Shown here: piece after piece, positions 1-5,526 of the stretch
How positions within the stretch are numbered: position 1 is the stretch's first letter
Layout of the letters: every line of letters begins with the position of its first letter
The notes under the pieces: generated by a model
Told to the model about the DNA's origin: nothing
The model's database searches: none
The model's input: only the letters and a program-made list of their open reading frames with translations
NCBI GenBank assembly: GCA_003070825.1
Contig: QBLP01000123.1
Coordinates: 1-5,879 of the forward strand
From: Halanaerobium sp.
GTDB lineage: Bacteria; Bacillota; Halanaerobiia; Halanaerobiales; Halanaerobiaceae
Length of the DNA stretch: 5,879 nucleotides
Direction of reading: 5' to 3'
Position numbers and translations under genes: made by a program

Positions 1-2
1 GT

Positions 3-701
3 ATAATTGGGATAATCGAGAATTATGGCCTCAAAGAAAGTCTTCAGGCTGGAGAATCGATTTTGATTACTGTTAATACTGACCATCTCTGGTCTTATCC
101 AGCTGCTGAAAACAAAGAGGAATTAAAAGAATTATTGAAAAAATTTCAATATCGGACTCTTTATTTTGCCTCTCTGGAAGACTGGATGCTTCCAGTTATC
201 AGTCAGAAGAGAGAAATCGAATGGGAATTAAAGACTGAAAGATTAATTTTAGCTGAAAATGCTGCAGTGAAAGCTGAACTGCAGCATAATAAGAGGATTG
301 AGAATGAAAGAAGTATAGAGTCTGAATTTAAAAACAGAGACCTTGAAGCTAAAGATGCTGATTTTATTTTTGCTCACTCCCACTATCAGGATTTTACTTC
401 TAAAGCCTATATCAGGGAAAGAATAGCAGCAGACTGCTCAGCTGGAATTATTATCAATGGAGAGCTTGCTGCCTGGGGATTGACTCATGATGATGGCGCA
501 TTAGGTTTTATACATGTTAGAGAAGCTTTTAGAAAAAAAGGCTTTGCCCGCCTGATTATGCAGAAGCTGATCAGCGACAAAAGGAAAGATAGGAAGGATA
601 TTTTCTTAAATGTCGAGCCTGATAATTTTAAAGCAAAAAAGTTATTCAGTTCACTGGGCTTTGAATTTGACAGAATGATCAGCTGGATTAAGCTCAAATA
701 A
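3..701 (+). CDS. GNAT-family N-acetyltransferase, 5' end outside window
   Basis: The reading frame is open to the left edge of the window. At least 232 residues are visible, and the TTG at 63 is probably an internal Leu codon rather than the start, since no ribosome binding site precedes it. The C-terminal third has the GNAT fold signature. The acetyl-CoA loop R-K-K-G-F-A (visible residues 177-182, a form of Q/RxxGxG/A) follows a beta strand ALGFIHV. A motif-B-like stretch comes next, with NVEPDN, then a helix (KAKKLF) ending in SSLGF. The N-terminal part (LWSYP, LYFASLEDW) resembles the leader domain of a Bacillota GNAT subgroup of about 250-270 residues. It would transfer acetyl from acetyl-CoA to an amine in the cytoplasm; the substrate cannot be read from sequence. 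The next gene starts 25 bases downstream, consistent with an operon. The GNAT call is firm, the subgroup is from memory. Confidence 0.88.
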   Translation: MIGIIENYGLKESLQAGESILITVNTDHLWSYPAAENKEELKELLKKFQYRTLYFASLEDWMLPVISQKREIEWELKTERLILAENAAVKAELQHNKRIENERSIESEFKNRDLEAKDADFIFAHSHYQDFTSKAYIRERIAADCSAGIIINGELAAWGLTHDDGALGFIHVREAFRKKGFARLIMQKLISDKRKDRKDIFLNVEPDNFKAKKLFSSLGFEFDRMISWIKLK

Positions 702-712
702 AATTGCTTAGC

Positions 713-719
713 AAAGGAG
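713..719 (+). promoter_or_regulatory. Ribosome binding site of the DUF5680 gene
   Basis: AAAGGAG lies 7 bases before the ATG at 727. It fixes that start, and no promoter is evident in the 25-base gap, which supports co-transcription with the upstream GNAT gene. Confidence 0.75.
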
Positions 720-726
720 CAGAATA

Positions 727-1170
727 ATGGAAAAAGATACTATAATAAATTTTTTGTTAAAAGCAAAAAAGTCAACCTATGCAGCTAAAGGTGCTGAAGT
801 AGAATCATCACGGCCGCAATCTCACGACTTGAAATATCAAAAAGATCAGCTACTTTATATTGACAGCTATCTGGGAGGAGAACATTTTGCGGGGGAGGAA
901 GCTGTCTGGATTAAGGAAACTCCAGTCTGGGCTATGAACTATTATGGTCGAGTTCTGGCTGCAGGTTTTGAAGGTGACTTTTTAAAAGAAGCTCTATTAA
1001 ATGTCACAGCAGAAATGCCCTATAGAGGACCAGCTGAATATGTTAAAGATGATCTCAAATATAAATGTTCACTTAAAGGTGATTTTGAATATTTTAAGGG
1101 GTATGAAGCGATCTATAAAAAGGATAATAAAGTCTATGAATGCAGATTTCATGGTGGAATAATAAAATAA
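727..1170 (+). CDS. DUF5680 domain protein, stand-alone
   Basis: This complete protein of 147 residues matches the DUF5680 pattern as I remember it. It has an N-terminal helix FLLKAKKSTYAAKGAE, then SSRPQSHDL, then LLYIDSYLGGEHFAGEEAVW (residues about 42-61), then VWAMNYYGRV, a GDFLKEAL helix, PYRGP, and a C-terminal FHGGIIK. In many Bacillota this domain follows an XRE-type helix-turn-helix, but no DNA-binding domain is present here. The protein is therefore the free-standing form. There is no signal peptide or membrane segment, so it is probably cytosolic. The aromatic and Gly-rich conserved motifs suggest a compact ligand-binding or sensor fold, but no activity is known to me. It sits between two acetyltransferase genes in the same operon, which hints at a shared stress or detoxification role (inference only). 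Confidence 0.8.
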   Translation: MEKDTIINFLLKAKKSTYAAKGAEVESSRPQSHDLKYQKDQLLYIDSYLGGEHFAGEEAVWIKETPVWAMNYYGRVLAAGFEGDFLKEALLNVTAEMPYRGPAEYVKDDLKYKCSLKGDFEYFKGYEAIYKKDNKVYECRFHGGIIK

Positions 1171-1171
1171 T

Positions 1172-1176
1172 GGAGG
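1172..1176 (+). promoter_or_regulatory. Ribosome binding site that decides the AAC(3) start
   Basis: GGAGG lies 8 bases before the ATG at 1185. In-frame ATGs also occur at 1140 and 1170. The first lies inside the upstream gene, and the second overlaps its TAA and has only a poorer GGTGG 12 bases upstream. The site at 1172 favours 1185. Confidence 0.7.
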
Positions 1177-1184
1177 CAGTTAAA

Positions 1185-1991
1185 ATGAAGGAAGAAGAAA
1201 TAATTGAAAAAACCAAAGAACCGGTTACAAAGAAAACATTAATTAACGAATTAAGTAAATTAAACCTAAAAGGGGAAGTTGTAATTGTTCACACCGCCCT
1301 CAGCAAACTGGGCTGGGTCTGTGGAGGAGCAGTAGCTCTCATTGAAGCGCTGCAGAAGGTTATTACTTTAGAAGGAACACTGATCATGCCTGCTCACAGC
1401 GGAGACTACTCGGAGCCCAAATACTGGGGCAATCCACCGGTGCCAGAAGAGTGGTATCAGACAATTAGAGAGGAGATGCCGGCCTACAGACCAGAAGTTA
1501 CTCCAACCCGCGGCTTAGGTGTTACTCCAGAAATTTTTCGTAAATTCCCAGGAGTTGTAAGAAGTGATCACCCCTGCCTCTCATTTGCAGCCTGGGGGAA
1601 GGAAGCAGAAGCGATAACAGCCGATCATAAGTTGGACTATGCCCTGGGAGAAAACTCGCCCCTGGCTAAAATCTATAGGAGAGAAGGTAAAATACTTTTA
1701 ATTGGTGTTGGTCATGACAGTAATACTTCAATGCATCTTGCTGAATACAGAGCAGAGCATGGTCTTAAAATCAAAATCTTTGGCTCATCAGTTTTAAAGA
1801 ATGGGAAAAATGTCTGGACAAAATATCAGGATCTAGAATTTAATGATGATCTCTTTCCTGCAATCGGAAAAGATTTTGAGTCAAAACATGACTACAGCAC
1901 CGCCAAAATTGGACTAACAGAGGCTAAATTATTTAAGCAGAAAGAAATAGTTGATTTTGCAGTTGACTGGCTGGAAAAAAGAGGAGACTAG
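1185..1991 (+). CDS. AAC(3)-family N-acetyltransferase (Antibiotic_NAT, YokD-like)
   Basis: The protein has 268 residues from the chosen start, within the usual family size of roughly 260-290. Hallmarks of the AAC(3) fold appear in order. The N-terminal VHTALSKLGWVCGG (35-48) is the acetyl-CoA-binding region. GTLIMPAHSGD is followed by TPTRGLGVTPEIFRKFPG (106-123). RSDHPCLSFAAWG (126-138) is the family's S-x-HP-x-x-S block. Then come ENSPL and LLIGVGHDSNTSMHLAE (171-187), with His184 in the position usually regarded as catalytic. Family members acetylate the 3-amino group of 2-deoxystreptamine aminoglycosides, but many chromosomal relatives have weak or unknown activity, so resistance should not be assumed. 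It is cytosolic. The gene starts 14 bases after the DUF5680 stop and ends 40 bases before the next gene, in an apparent operon. Its four Gln codons are all CAG, matching its neighbours and unlike the gene at the right edge. Confidence 0.9.
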   Translation: MKEEEIIEKTKEPVTKKTLINELSKLNLKGEVVIVHTALSKLGWVCGGAVALIEALQKVITLEGTLIMPAHSGDYSEPKYWGNPPVPEEWYQTIREEMPAYRPEVTPTRGLGVTPEIFRKFPGVVRSDHPCLSFAAWGKEAEAITADHKLDYALGENSPLAKIYRREGKILLIGVGHDSNTSMHLAEYRAEHGLKIKIFGSSVLKNGKNVWTKYQDLEFNDDLFPAIGKDFESKHDYSTAKIGLTEAKLFKQKEIVDFAVDWLEKRGD

Positions 1992-2017
1992 TTAGAAATT
2001 ATTGTTTAGCGGCATTT

Positions 2018-2024
2018 AAAAGGA
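2018..2024 (+). promoter_or_regulatory. Ribosome binding site of the first flavoprotein gene
   Basis: AAAAGGAG-type sequence ends about 7 bases before the ATG at 2032. This is a strong site and supports that start. The 40-base gap before it has no clear terminator. Confidence 0.75.
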
Positions 2025-2031
2025 GAAAAAA

Positions 2032-2616
2032 ATGAGAGCTTTAATTTTAAATGGAGAAGAGTTGGATGGTATTACTCTGGAGCAGTTTTCAAAAACAATC
2101 AGTAAAGAACTGCAGGCCAATGATTTTGAGGTTGAAGAGATTTTACTAAAAGAAAAAGAAATTGCTGACTGCCTGGGCTGTTTTGACTGCTGGGTAAAGA
2201 CACCAGGAATCTGTATAATTGATGATTACGGCAGAGATGCTGCAGCCAGGCTGATTAATTCTGATCTTTTGGTTTTTCTGACCCCAGTTGTCTTTGGCAG
2301 TTATTCCTATCAGCTAAAAAAGGCTCTGGATAGAATGATTCCACTTATTTCTCCCTATTTTAAGAAAGTTAAAGGAGAAATCCACCACAAAAAGCGTTAT
2401 CCTAAATATCCTTCTCTTTTAGCTATTGGAATAATTGAAGAAACTAATGAGCAGACAAGTCGAATTTTTAAAAATCTGGTGGAAAGAAATAGCATTAATT
2501 TTCATTCTCCACATTTCCAGACTGAAGTTTTTGCTGAAACAGATTTGGATTATCAGGAATTAAAAGATACTGTCAATCAATTTTCAAAAAAAGCAGGTGA
2601 AAAAAATGACAATTAA
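2032..2616 (+). CDS. Flavodoxin-fold NAD(P)H oxidoreductase with CX2CX2CX7C motif (iron-sulfur flavoprotein-like)
   Basis: This complete protein of 194 residues belongs to the NADPH-dependent FMN reductase / flavodoxin-like superfamily. An N-terminal strand ALILNGE is followed by a helix. Then comes a block with C47, C50, C53 and C61 (CLGCFDCW, then PGICIIDDYG). The spacing CX2CX2CX7C fits the compact cluster-binding motif of methanogen and clostridial iron-sulfur flavoproteins (CX2CX2CX4-7C). A 4Fe-4S cluster next to FMN is therefore plausible. DLLVFLTPVVFGSYSYQLKKALDR (78-101) is the second flavin-contacting strand-loop-helix of the family. The usual GSPRxxGxT phosphate loop is degenerate here (NGEELDGITLE), so FMN binding may differ. 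The role would be electron transfer or reduction of a small molecule in the cytoplasm. It overlaps the next gene, another flavodoxin-fold protein, by 11 bases. Cluster occupancy is inferred. Confidence 0.83.
   Translation: MRALILNGEELDGITLEQFSKTISKELQANDFEVEEILLKEKEIADCLGCFDCWVKTPGICIIDDYGRDAAARLINSDLLVFLTPVVFGSYSYQLKKALDRMIPLISPYFKKVKGEIHHKKRYPKYPSLLAIGIIEETNEQTSRIFKNLVERNSINFHSPHFQTEVFAETDLDYQELKDTVNQFSKKAGEKNDN
2595..2600 (+). promoter_or_regulatory. Ribosome binding site within the end of the upstream gene
   Basis: AGGTGA lies 5 bases before the ATG at 2606 and matches the 3' part of the full Shine-Dalgarno AGGAGGTGA. The GTG at 2597 inside this site could be read as a start but has no site of its own, so ATG 2606 is preferred. 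Confidence 0.6.
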
Positions 2617-3316
2617 AAGGGCAGTATTATTAATTGGAAGTCCAAAGGGTAACAATAGTTCTTCAGCCAGCCTGGGATCTTATCTACTTTCCAAACTTGA
2701 AAAATATGATATTGAAACTGAAGCCCTCCATCTTCATTCTGAAATAAGAACTGACGCGAAACAGACTCTATTTTTGGAAAAGGTAGAGGAAGCCGATTTA
2801 ATTATTCTGGCAGCTCCGCTTTATGTTGATACCCTGCCGGCAAAAGTAATTAAGGCCTTAAGCTTAATTGCTGATCAACGAAAAAAATTATATGTAGATG
2901 ATATTAAATCAGCTAAAAATCAGAGTTTTTCTGTAATAGTTAACTGCGGTTTTCCAGAAGCTGAGCAGAATAAAACCGCACTTAAAGTCTATCAGGAATT
3001 TGCCAGAGAAGCTAAACTTAAATATCTTGGGGGAATTGCAGTTGGCATGGGTGGAGCAGTCAGCGGTAAAGCCTTCTCAGAGATGGGAGGAATGGCTAAA
3101 GATCTAATTGAAGGCCTTGATCAAGCAGCTGATGATATTGTAAGAAATCAAATAATTTCAGACTTTGCTATTGAAAAAACTTCTAAACCTTTAATTTCTC
3201 AAAAGTGGTTTTATACTTTAGCAGGTAATTTAAACTGGCGTTTTCAGGCATTTAAAAATGGTGTCTACAGGAAGATTAATGATCAGCCTTATAAAGGAGA
3301 GAGGCTTAATGATTAA
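2606..3316 (+). CDS. Flavodoxin-fold NAD(P)H-dependent FMN reductase-like protein
   Basis: From ATG 2606 the protein has 236 residues. It opens with a hydrophobic strand and a classic FMN phosphate loop, VLLIGSPKGNNSSS (residues 7-20). The second flavin-contact block is EADLIILAAPLYVDTLPAKVIKAL (62-85), followed by a strand VIVNCGFPEAEQN (110-122). Residues 141-153 are glycine-rich (LGGIAVGMGGAVSG). The C-terminal 50 residues (WFYTLAGNLNWRFQAFKNGVYRKI) are aromatic and basic, and not part of the minimal flavodoxin fold. Unlike the upstream paralogue it has one cysteine and no cluster motif. It probably uses FMN and NAD(P)H; the substrate is unknown. It overlaps the upstream gene by 11 bases and the downstream membrane-protein gene by 8, so the three are likely translationally coupled and made in fixed ratio. 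A partner role with the membrane protein is inference. Confidence 0.82.
   Translation: MTIKRAVLLIGSPKGNNSSSASLGSYLLSKLEKYDIETEALHLHSEIRTDAKQTLFLEKVEEADLIILAAPLYVDTLPAKVIKALSLIADQRKKLYVDDIKSAKNQSFSVIVNCGFPEAEQNKTALKVYQEFAREAKLKYLGGIAVGMGGAVSGKAFSEMGGMAKDLIEGLDQAADDIVRNQIISDFAIEKTSKPLISQKWFYTLAGNLNWRFQAFKNGVYRKINDQPYKGERLND
3293..3299 (+). promoter_or_regulatory. Ribosome binding site that decides the membrane-protein start
   Basis: AAAGGAG lies 9 bases before the ATG at 3309, inside the 3' end of the preceding gene. The frame is also open from ATG 3258 and ATG 3279, but neither has a comparable site. Starting at 3309 places the first membrane helix normally near the N terminus. Confidence 0.7.
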
Positions 3317-4088
3317 AAATCTGGAGTTAAATAAAAAATTGTGGCTGTTAACAGGTGTTTTATCACTCTTGTTGTCATTAATTGGTCTGATTAATCAAAG
3401 TATTTATGTCAAAGTTGTAAGTCAGGATATCCTGCCGGGAGTTATTTCTCAGGACTTAATTAATTTTATAATAAGTATTCTGCTGATTTTTATTGCTTTT
3501 AGGGTCAAAAAGAAAGAGATTAAAATTCAAATTATTGCATTAAGCTTTTTAGCCTATCTTTTCTATGCTTATAGTATCTATGCAATTGAACAGCTCTACA
3601 ACTCATTCTATCTATTCTATCTTTTACTGGCCTCACTCTCTTTCTGGTCAATAGTGGTGGCCCTGGCCAATTATGATAGTGACTGTTTTGAAGAAATAAA
3701 CTTAAATAAATATATTCAATATCTAACAATTACCTTTCTAATTTTAATCCCCTTTCTTTTTTATTTCCTCTGGGGTAGTCAGCTTTTACCATTAATGAAA
3801 AGTGGTGAAAAGCAGGAATTTACTTTTTCAATCTATATCCTTGATCTAGTTTTTGTCCTGCCAGCGATGTTGATCACTGCAGTTATGCTTTTCAAAAAGA
3901 AAGCGCTAGCTTATTTAATGACACCAGTACTATTTTTTAAAGGATTTACTCTACTTTTTTCTGTTGCACTTGGCAGTTTTTTGCGTCCATTATATAACGT
4001 CGCTTTCAGTGCAGAAGAAGCTTTTTTCTATCTCATACTATCACTATCTTTTCTGGCCCTCTCACTGTTAAATTTTCAGCAGCTTTAA
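3309..4088 (+). CDS. Polytopic membrane protein, about eight helices, function unknown
   Basis: The protein of 259 residues is dominated by hydrophobic segments. By eye, helices lie at about 11-28, 49-66, 73-93, 99-120, 136-155, 173-195, 199-224 and 236-256. Short Lys-rich loops (KKKE at 67-70, FKKKAL at 195-200) suggest cytoplasmic sides. No transporter or enzyme signature is recognised. The last three helices contain YILDLVFVLPAM (176-187), then a basic turn, then LAYLMTPVLFFKGFTL (200-215). From memory, a D-x-x-F-V-L-P ... K-K-x-x-Y ... P-x-L-x-x-K-G pattern recurs in uncharacterised bacterial and archaeal membrane proteins, but I cannot name a family. The start codon lies inside the end of the flavoprotein gene (8-base overlap), which implies translational coupling. 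A role as membrane partner of the flavoproteins is a guess from position only. Confidence 0.72.
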   Translation: MIKNLELNKKLWLLTGVLSLLLSLIGLINQSIYVKVVSQDILPGVISQDLINFIISILLIFIAFRVKKKEIKIQIIALSFLAYLFYAYSIYAIEQLYNSFYLFYLLLASLSFWSIVVALANYDSDCFEEINLNKYIQYLTITFLILIPFLFYFLWGSQLLPLMKSGEKQEFTFSIYILDLVFVLPAMLITAVMLFKKKALAYLMTPVLFFKGFTLLFSVALGSFLRPLYNVAFSAEEAFFYLILSLSFLALSLLNFQQL

Positions 4089-4110
4089 ATAAATTTATAA
4101 AATAAAGGAA

Positions 4111-4170
4111 AAATAAGCCAGATAAAGAAATATAAGAATATGGAAACTAATAAGAGATGGGAGCTTATTT
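4111..4170 (+). repeat. 8-bp inverted repeat in the integrase leader
   Basis: AAATAAGC at 4111-4118 and GCTTATTT at 4163-4170 are perfect reverse complements separated by 44 bases. The right arm abuts the weak GGGAG (4159-4163) that would serve the integrase ATG at 4176. Folding could limit ribosome access, or the arms could be protein-binding sites. In such AT-rich DNA an 8-bp match over this distance may also be chance. The rest of the 87-base gap (4089-4175) shows no GC-rich terminator and only a vague TATAAA (4096-4101) as a possible -10 box. Confidence 0.35.
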
Positions 4171-4175
4171 ACTAA

Positions 4176-5261
4176 ATGAGGTTAAAGTTAGATAAAAGTA
4201 GAAATTTAATTTGTGTGAGTTTTGATTATGATGAAGTTGTGATCAGAAAAATGAACTCAATTTCTGGGAGTCGCTGGAATCCAAAAAGAAAGTACTGGAC
4301 CTTTGAAAATAACTACAGCAATCTGGCCCTATTTTTAGAAATGTTCAAAGGTGAATATCTGCTATTTGATTCAAAAATGAAATATTTTGCTGATCCAGAA
4401 TTAATTGCTGACTATTTTAATTATTATTATTTGCCTCAATTTGAAAAAAAGCTGAAGTTAAAAGGCTATTCTCAAAACTCAATTAAGGTTTATTTAAACC
4501 ACAATAGATCATTTATTAAATATATTAAAAAAGATCTATTCAGGATAGAAATGGCCGATGTTAATGATTATGTGCTGTATCTCCTGGATGAGCTGAATAA
4601 TACCCATTCTTATGCCAACCAGTTTATCAGTGCTTTTAAAACTTTTAATAAATTAATTTTAGAACTGGATGGAATTAATAACAAACTGCTGCGCCCAAAA
4701 AAGAAAAAGAAGCTGCCTAAGGTTTTAAATAGGAGAGAGGTAAAGGAGATTATTGCGTCTGTTGATAATTTAAAACATCAATTAATCCTAATTTTGACTT
4801 ATTCGGCCGGCCTGAGAGTAAGTGAAGTAGTAAAACTAAAAATTTCTGATATCGATTCTGACAGAATGCTGATTTATGTCCGTTCTGCTAAGGGCTATAA
4901 GGATAGGTATACTCTGCTATCTGAAACGGTTTTAGCAAAGCTGAGGCTCTATTTAAGAGCTTTTCAGGTGCATAAATATGATGCGCAGTGGCTTTTTCCC
5001 GGACAGGATAGGGATAAGCATCTCTCAAAGCGGAGTGCCCAGAAGGTTTTTAAGCGAGCCTGTAAGAAGGCCGGGATAAAGAAAGAGGTTGGGATTCATT
5101 CGCTAAGGCATTCTTTTGCTACTCACCTGCTTGAGCAGGGGGTTGATCTGAGATATATACAGAATTTGCTGGGGCACAAGAGTTCAACTACAACTGAGAT
5201 TTATACTCATGTTAGTAACAAAAACCTGATTGAAATAACTAATCCTTTTGATAAGTTATGA
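4176..5261 (+). CDS. Tyrosine recombinase / site-specific integrase (XerC/D-like) with extra N-terminal module
   Basis: This complete integrase of 361 residues cuts and rejoins DNA through a phosphotyrosine intermediate. Catalytic positions are intact: Arg214 in SAGLRVSEV, Lys239 in RSAKGYKDR, His308 and Arg311 in HSLRHSFATHLLEQG, His334 in LLGHKSS, and nucleophile Tyr343 in TEIYTHV. Residues about 75-170 form the SAM-like core-binding domain (KGYSQNSIKVYLNHNRSFIKYI). It lacks the additional insertion typical of integron IntI integrases. Residues 1-65 form an added module with GSRWNPKRKYWTF (31-43), longer than plain XerC/XerD (about 300 residues). It may be a small DNA-binding domain. ATG 4176 directly follows an in-frame TAA (4173-4175), so the start cannot lie further upstream. 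The ribosome site (GGGAG, 12 bases away) is weak, suggesting low expression. No excisionase or phage genes are near. The gap after it holds inverted repeats that could include its recombination site (inference). Confidence 0.93.
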   Translation: MRLKLDKSRNLICVSFDYDEVVIRKMNSISGSRWNPKRKYWTFENNYSNLALFLEMFKGEYLLFDSKMKYFADPELIADYFNYYYLPQFEKKLKLKGYSQNSIKVYLNHNRSFIKYIKKDLFRIEMADVNDYVLYLLDELNNTHSYANQFISAFKTFNKLILELDGINNKLLRPKKKKKLPKVLNRREVKEIIASVDNLKHQLILILTYSAGLRVSEVVKLKISDIDSDRMLIYVRSAKGYKDRYTLLSETVLAKLRLYLRAFQVHKYDAQWLFPGQDRDKHLSKRSAQKVFKRACKKAGIKKEVGIHSLRHSFATHLLEQGVDLRYIQNLLGHKSSTTTEIYTHVSNKNLIEITNPFDKL

Positions 5262-5271
5262 TATATACAGA
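5152..5271 (+). repeat. 12-bp direct repeat, inside and just after the integrase gene
   Basis: GATATATACAGA occurs at 5152-5163, within the integrase active-site coding region, and again at 5260-5271, spanning the stop codon. The copies are 108 bases apart. After one mismatch both continue with TTT. Chance is possible in AT-rich DNA, but the second copy marks the end of the gene. Confidence 0.4.
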
Positions 5272-5303
5272 TTTTAACGAAATAACAGGCGTGAAGATCC
5301 AGC

Positions 5304-5364
5304 ATTTCAGCAAATAATGAAATTTTATTCGCAAATTTGAAAGTTATGTGCAATATGCTGAAGT
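5304..5364. repeat. Long imperfect inverted repeat
   Basis: The outer arms ATTTCAGCA (5304-5312) and TGCTGAAGT (5356-5364) pair over 9 positions including one G-T. Inside, TGAAATTT (5318-5325) and AAATTTGA (5333-5340) pair with one mismatch, around a 7-base loop. The interior also contains the perfect palindrome CAAATTTG (5332-5339). The asymmetric interior, with more unpaired bases on the right arm, is unlike a normal terminator, and there is no T-run. It could be a recombinase-binding site or an RNA stem. Confidence 0.45.
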
Positions 5365-5366
5365 TT

Positions 5367-5384
5367 CCTAGTATTCTTTCTAGG
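5367..5384. repeat. Small inverted repeat CCTAG-N8-CTAGG
   Basis: The 5-bp arms at 5367-5371 and 5380-5384 flank an 8-base loop, with a further T-G pair outside. It lies directly between the two larger inverted repeats, giving three in a row. It is too short to be meaningful on its own. Confidence 0.35.
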
Positions 5385-5388
5385 GTAT

Positions 5389-5434
5389 AAGTTAAAAAAG
5401 CGGGTACCTCCTTGGCCTCCTACTTTTTTGACTT
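5389..5434. terminator. Stem-loop with A/T-rich stem, possible bidirectional terminator
   Basis: AAGTTAAAAAAG (5389-5400) pairs with CTTTTTTGACTT (5423-5434) over 12 positions, one of them G-T. A short inner stem GGG (5402-5404) with CCT (5419-5421) follows. The A-run before and T-run after the loop resemble a two-way intrinsic terminator, but the GC part of the stem is weak. The loop on the + strand contains ACCTCCTTGG, including CCTCC, with a second CCTCC at 5416-5420. It could alternatively be an RNA element that displays anti-Shine-Dalgarno sequence. Confidence 0.4.
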
Positions 5435-5456
5435 TGAATGAGATCATAAAATAAAT
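5428..5456 (+). promoter_or_regulatory. Possible promoter of the HAD gene
   Basis: TTGACT (5428-5433) is one base from the -35 consensus. ATAAAT (5451-5456) follows after 17 bases as a weak -10. The -35 box lies in the right arm of the 5389-5434 stem-loop. The surrounding DNA is so AT-rich that the -10 assignment is uncertain. Confidence 0.35.
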
Positions 5457-5520
5457 ATTAAATATTTTAGAAGTTAATAGTTCAATAAATAAGAAATAGT
5501 AAGATAACTTTAATTTATTG

Positions 5521-5526
5521 AGGGAG
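5521..5526 (+). promoter_or_regulatory. Ribosome binding site of the HAD gene
   Basis: AGGGAG lies 9 bases before the ATG at 5536 and supports that start over the in-frame ATG at 5545. Confidence 0.65.

Noticed and set aside
485..697. Open frame on the - strand inside the GNAT gene
   Set aside because: It is antisense to a conserved GNAT domain and has no ribosome site.
1140..1184. Longer N terminus for the AAC(3) gene, from ATG 1140 or ATG 1170
   Set aside because: The first lies inside the DUF5680 gene in another frame. Both have poorer ribosome sites than ATG 1185, and the added residues match nothing in the family.
3532..3729. Open frame on the - strand inside the membrane-protein gene
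   Set aside because: It is antisense to membrane helices, has no start signals and no recognisable domain.
5282..5350. Integron attC-like site, ATAAC on the left and GTTATGT on the right
   Set aside because: The outer boxes pair only partly, the expected inner L boxes do not pair, and the adjacent recombinase lacks the IntI-specific insertion.
5385..5422. tRNA 3'-end remnant as an integrase attachment site (GGTATAAGTT ... ACCTCCTTGG)
   Set aside because: There is no T-loop GTTCRANTC, no pairing acceptor arm and no CCA in the right place. The A-run replaces the expected T-arm.
5394..5429. T-box or other known riboswitch controlling the HAD gene
   Set aside because: GGTACC-like sequence is present, but the T-box bulge AGGGTGGNACCGCG is not matched on either strand and no specifier stem is visible.
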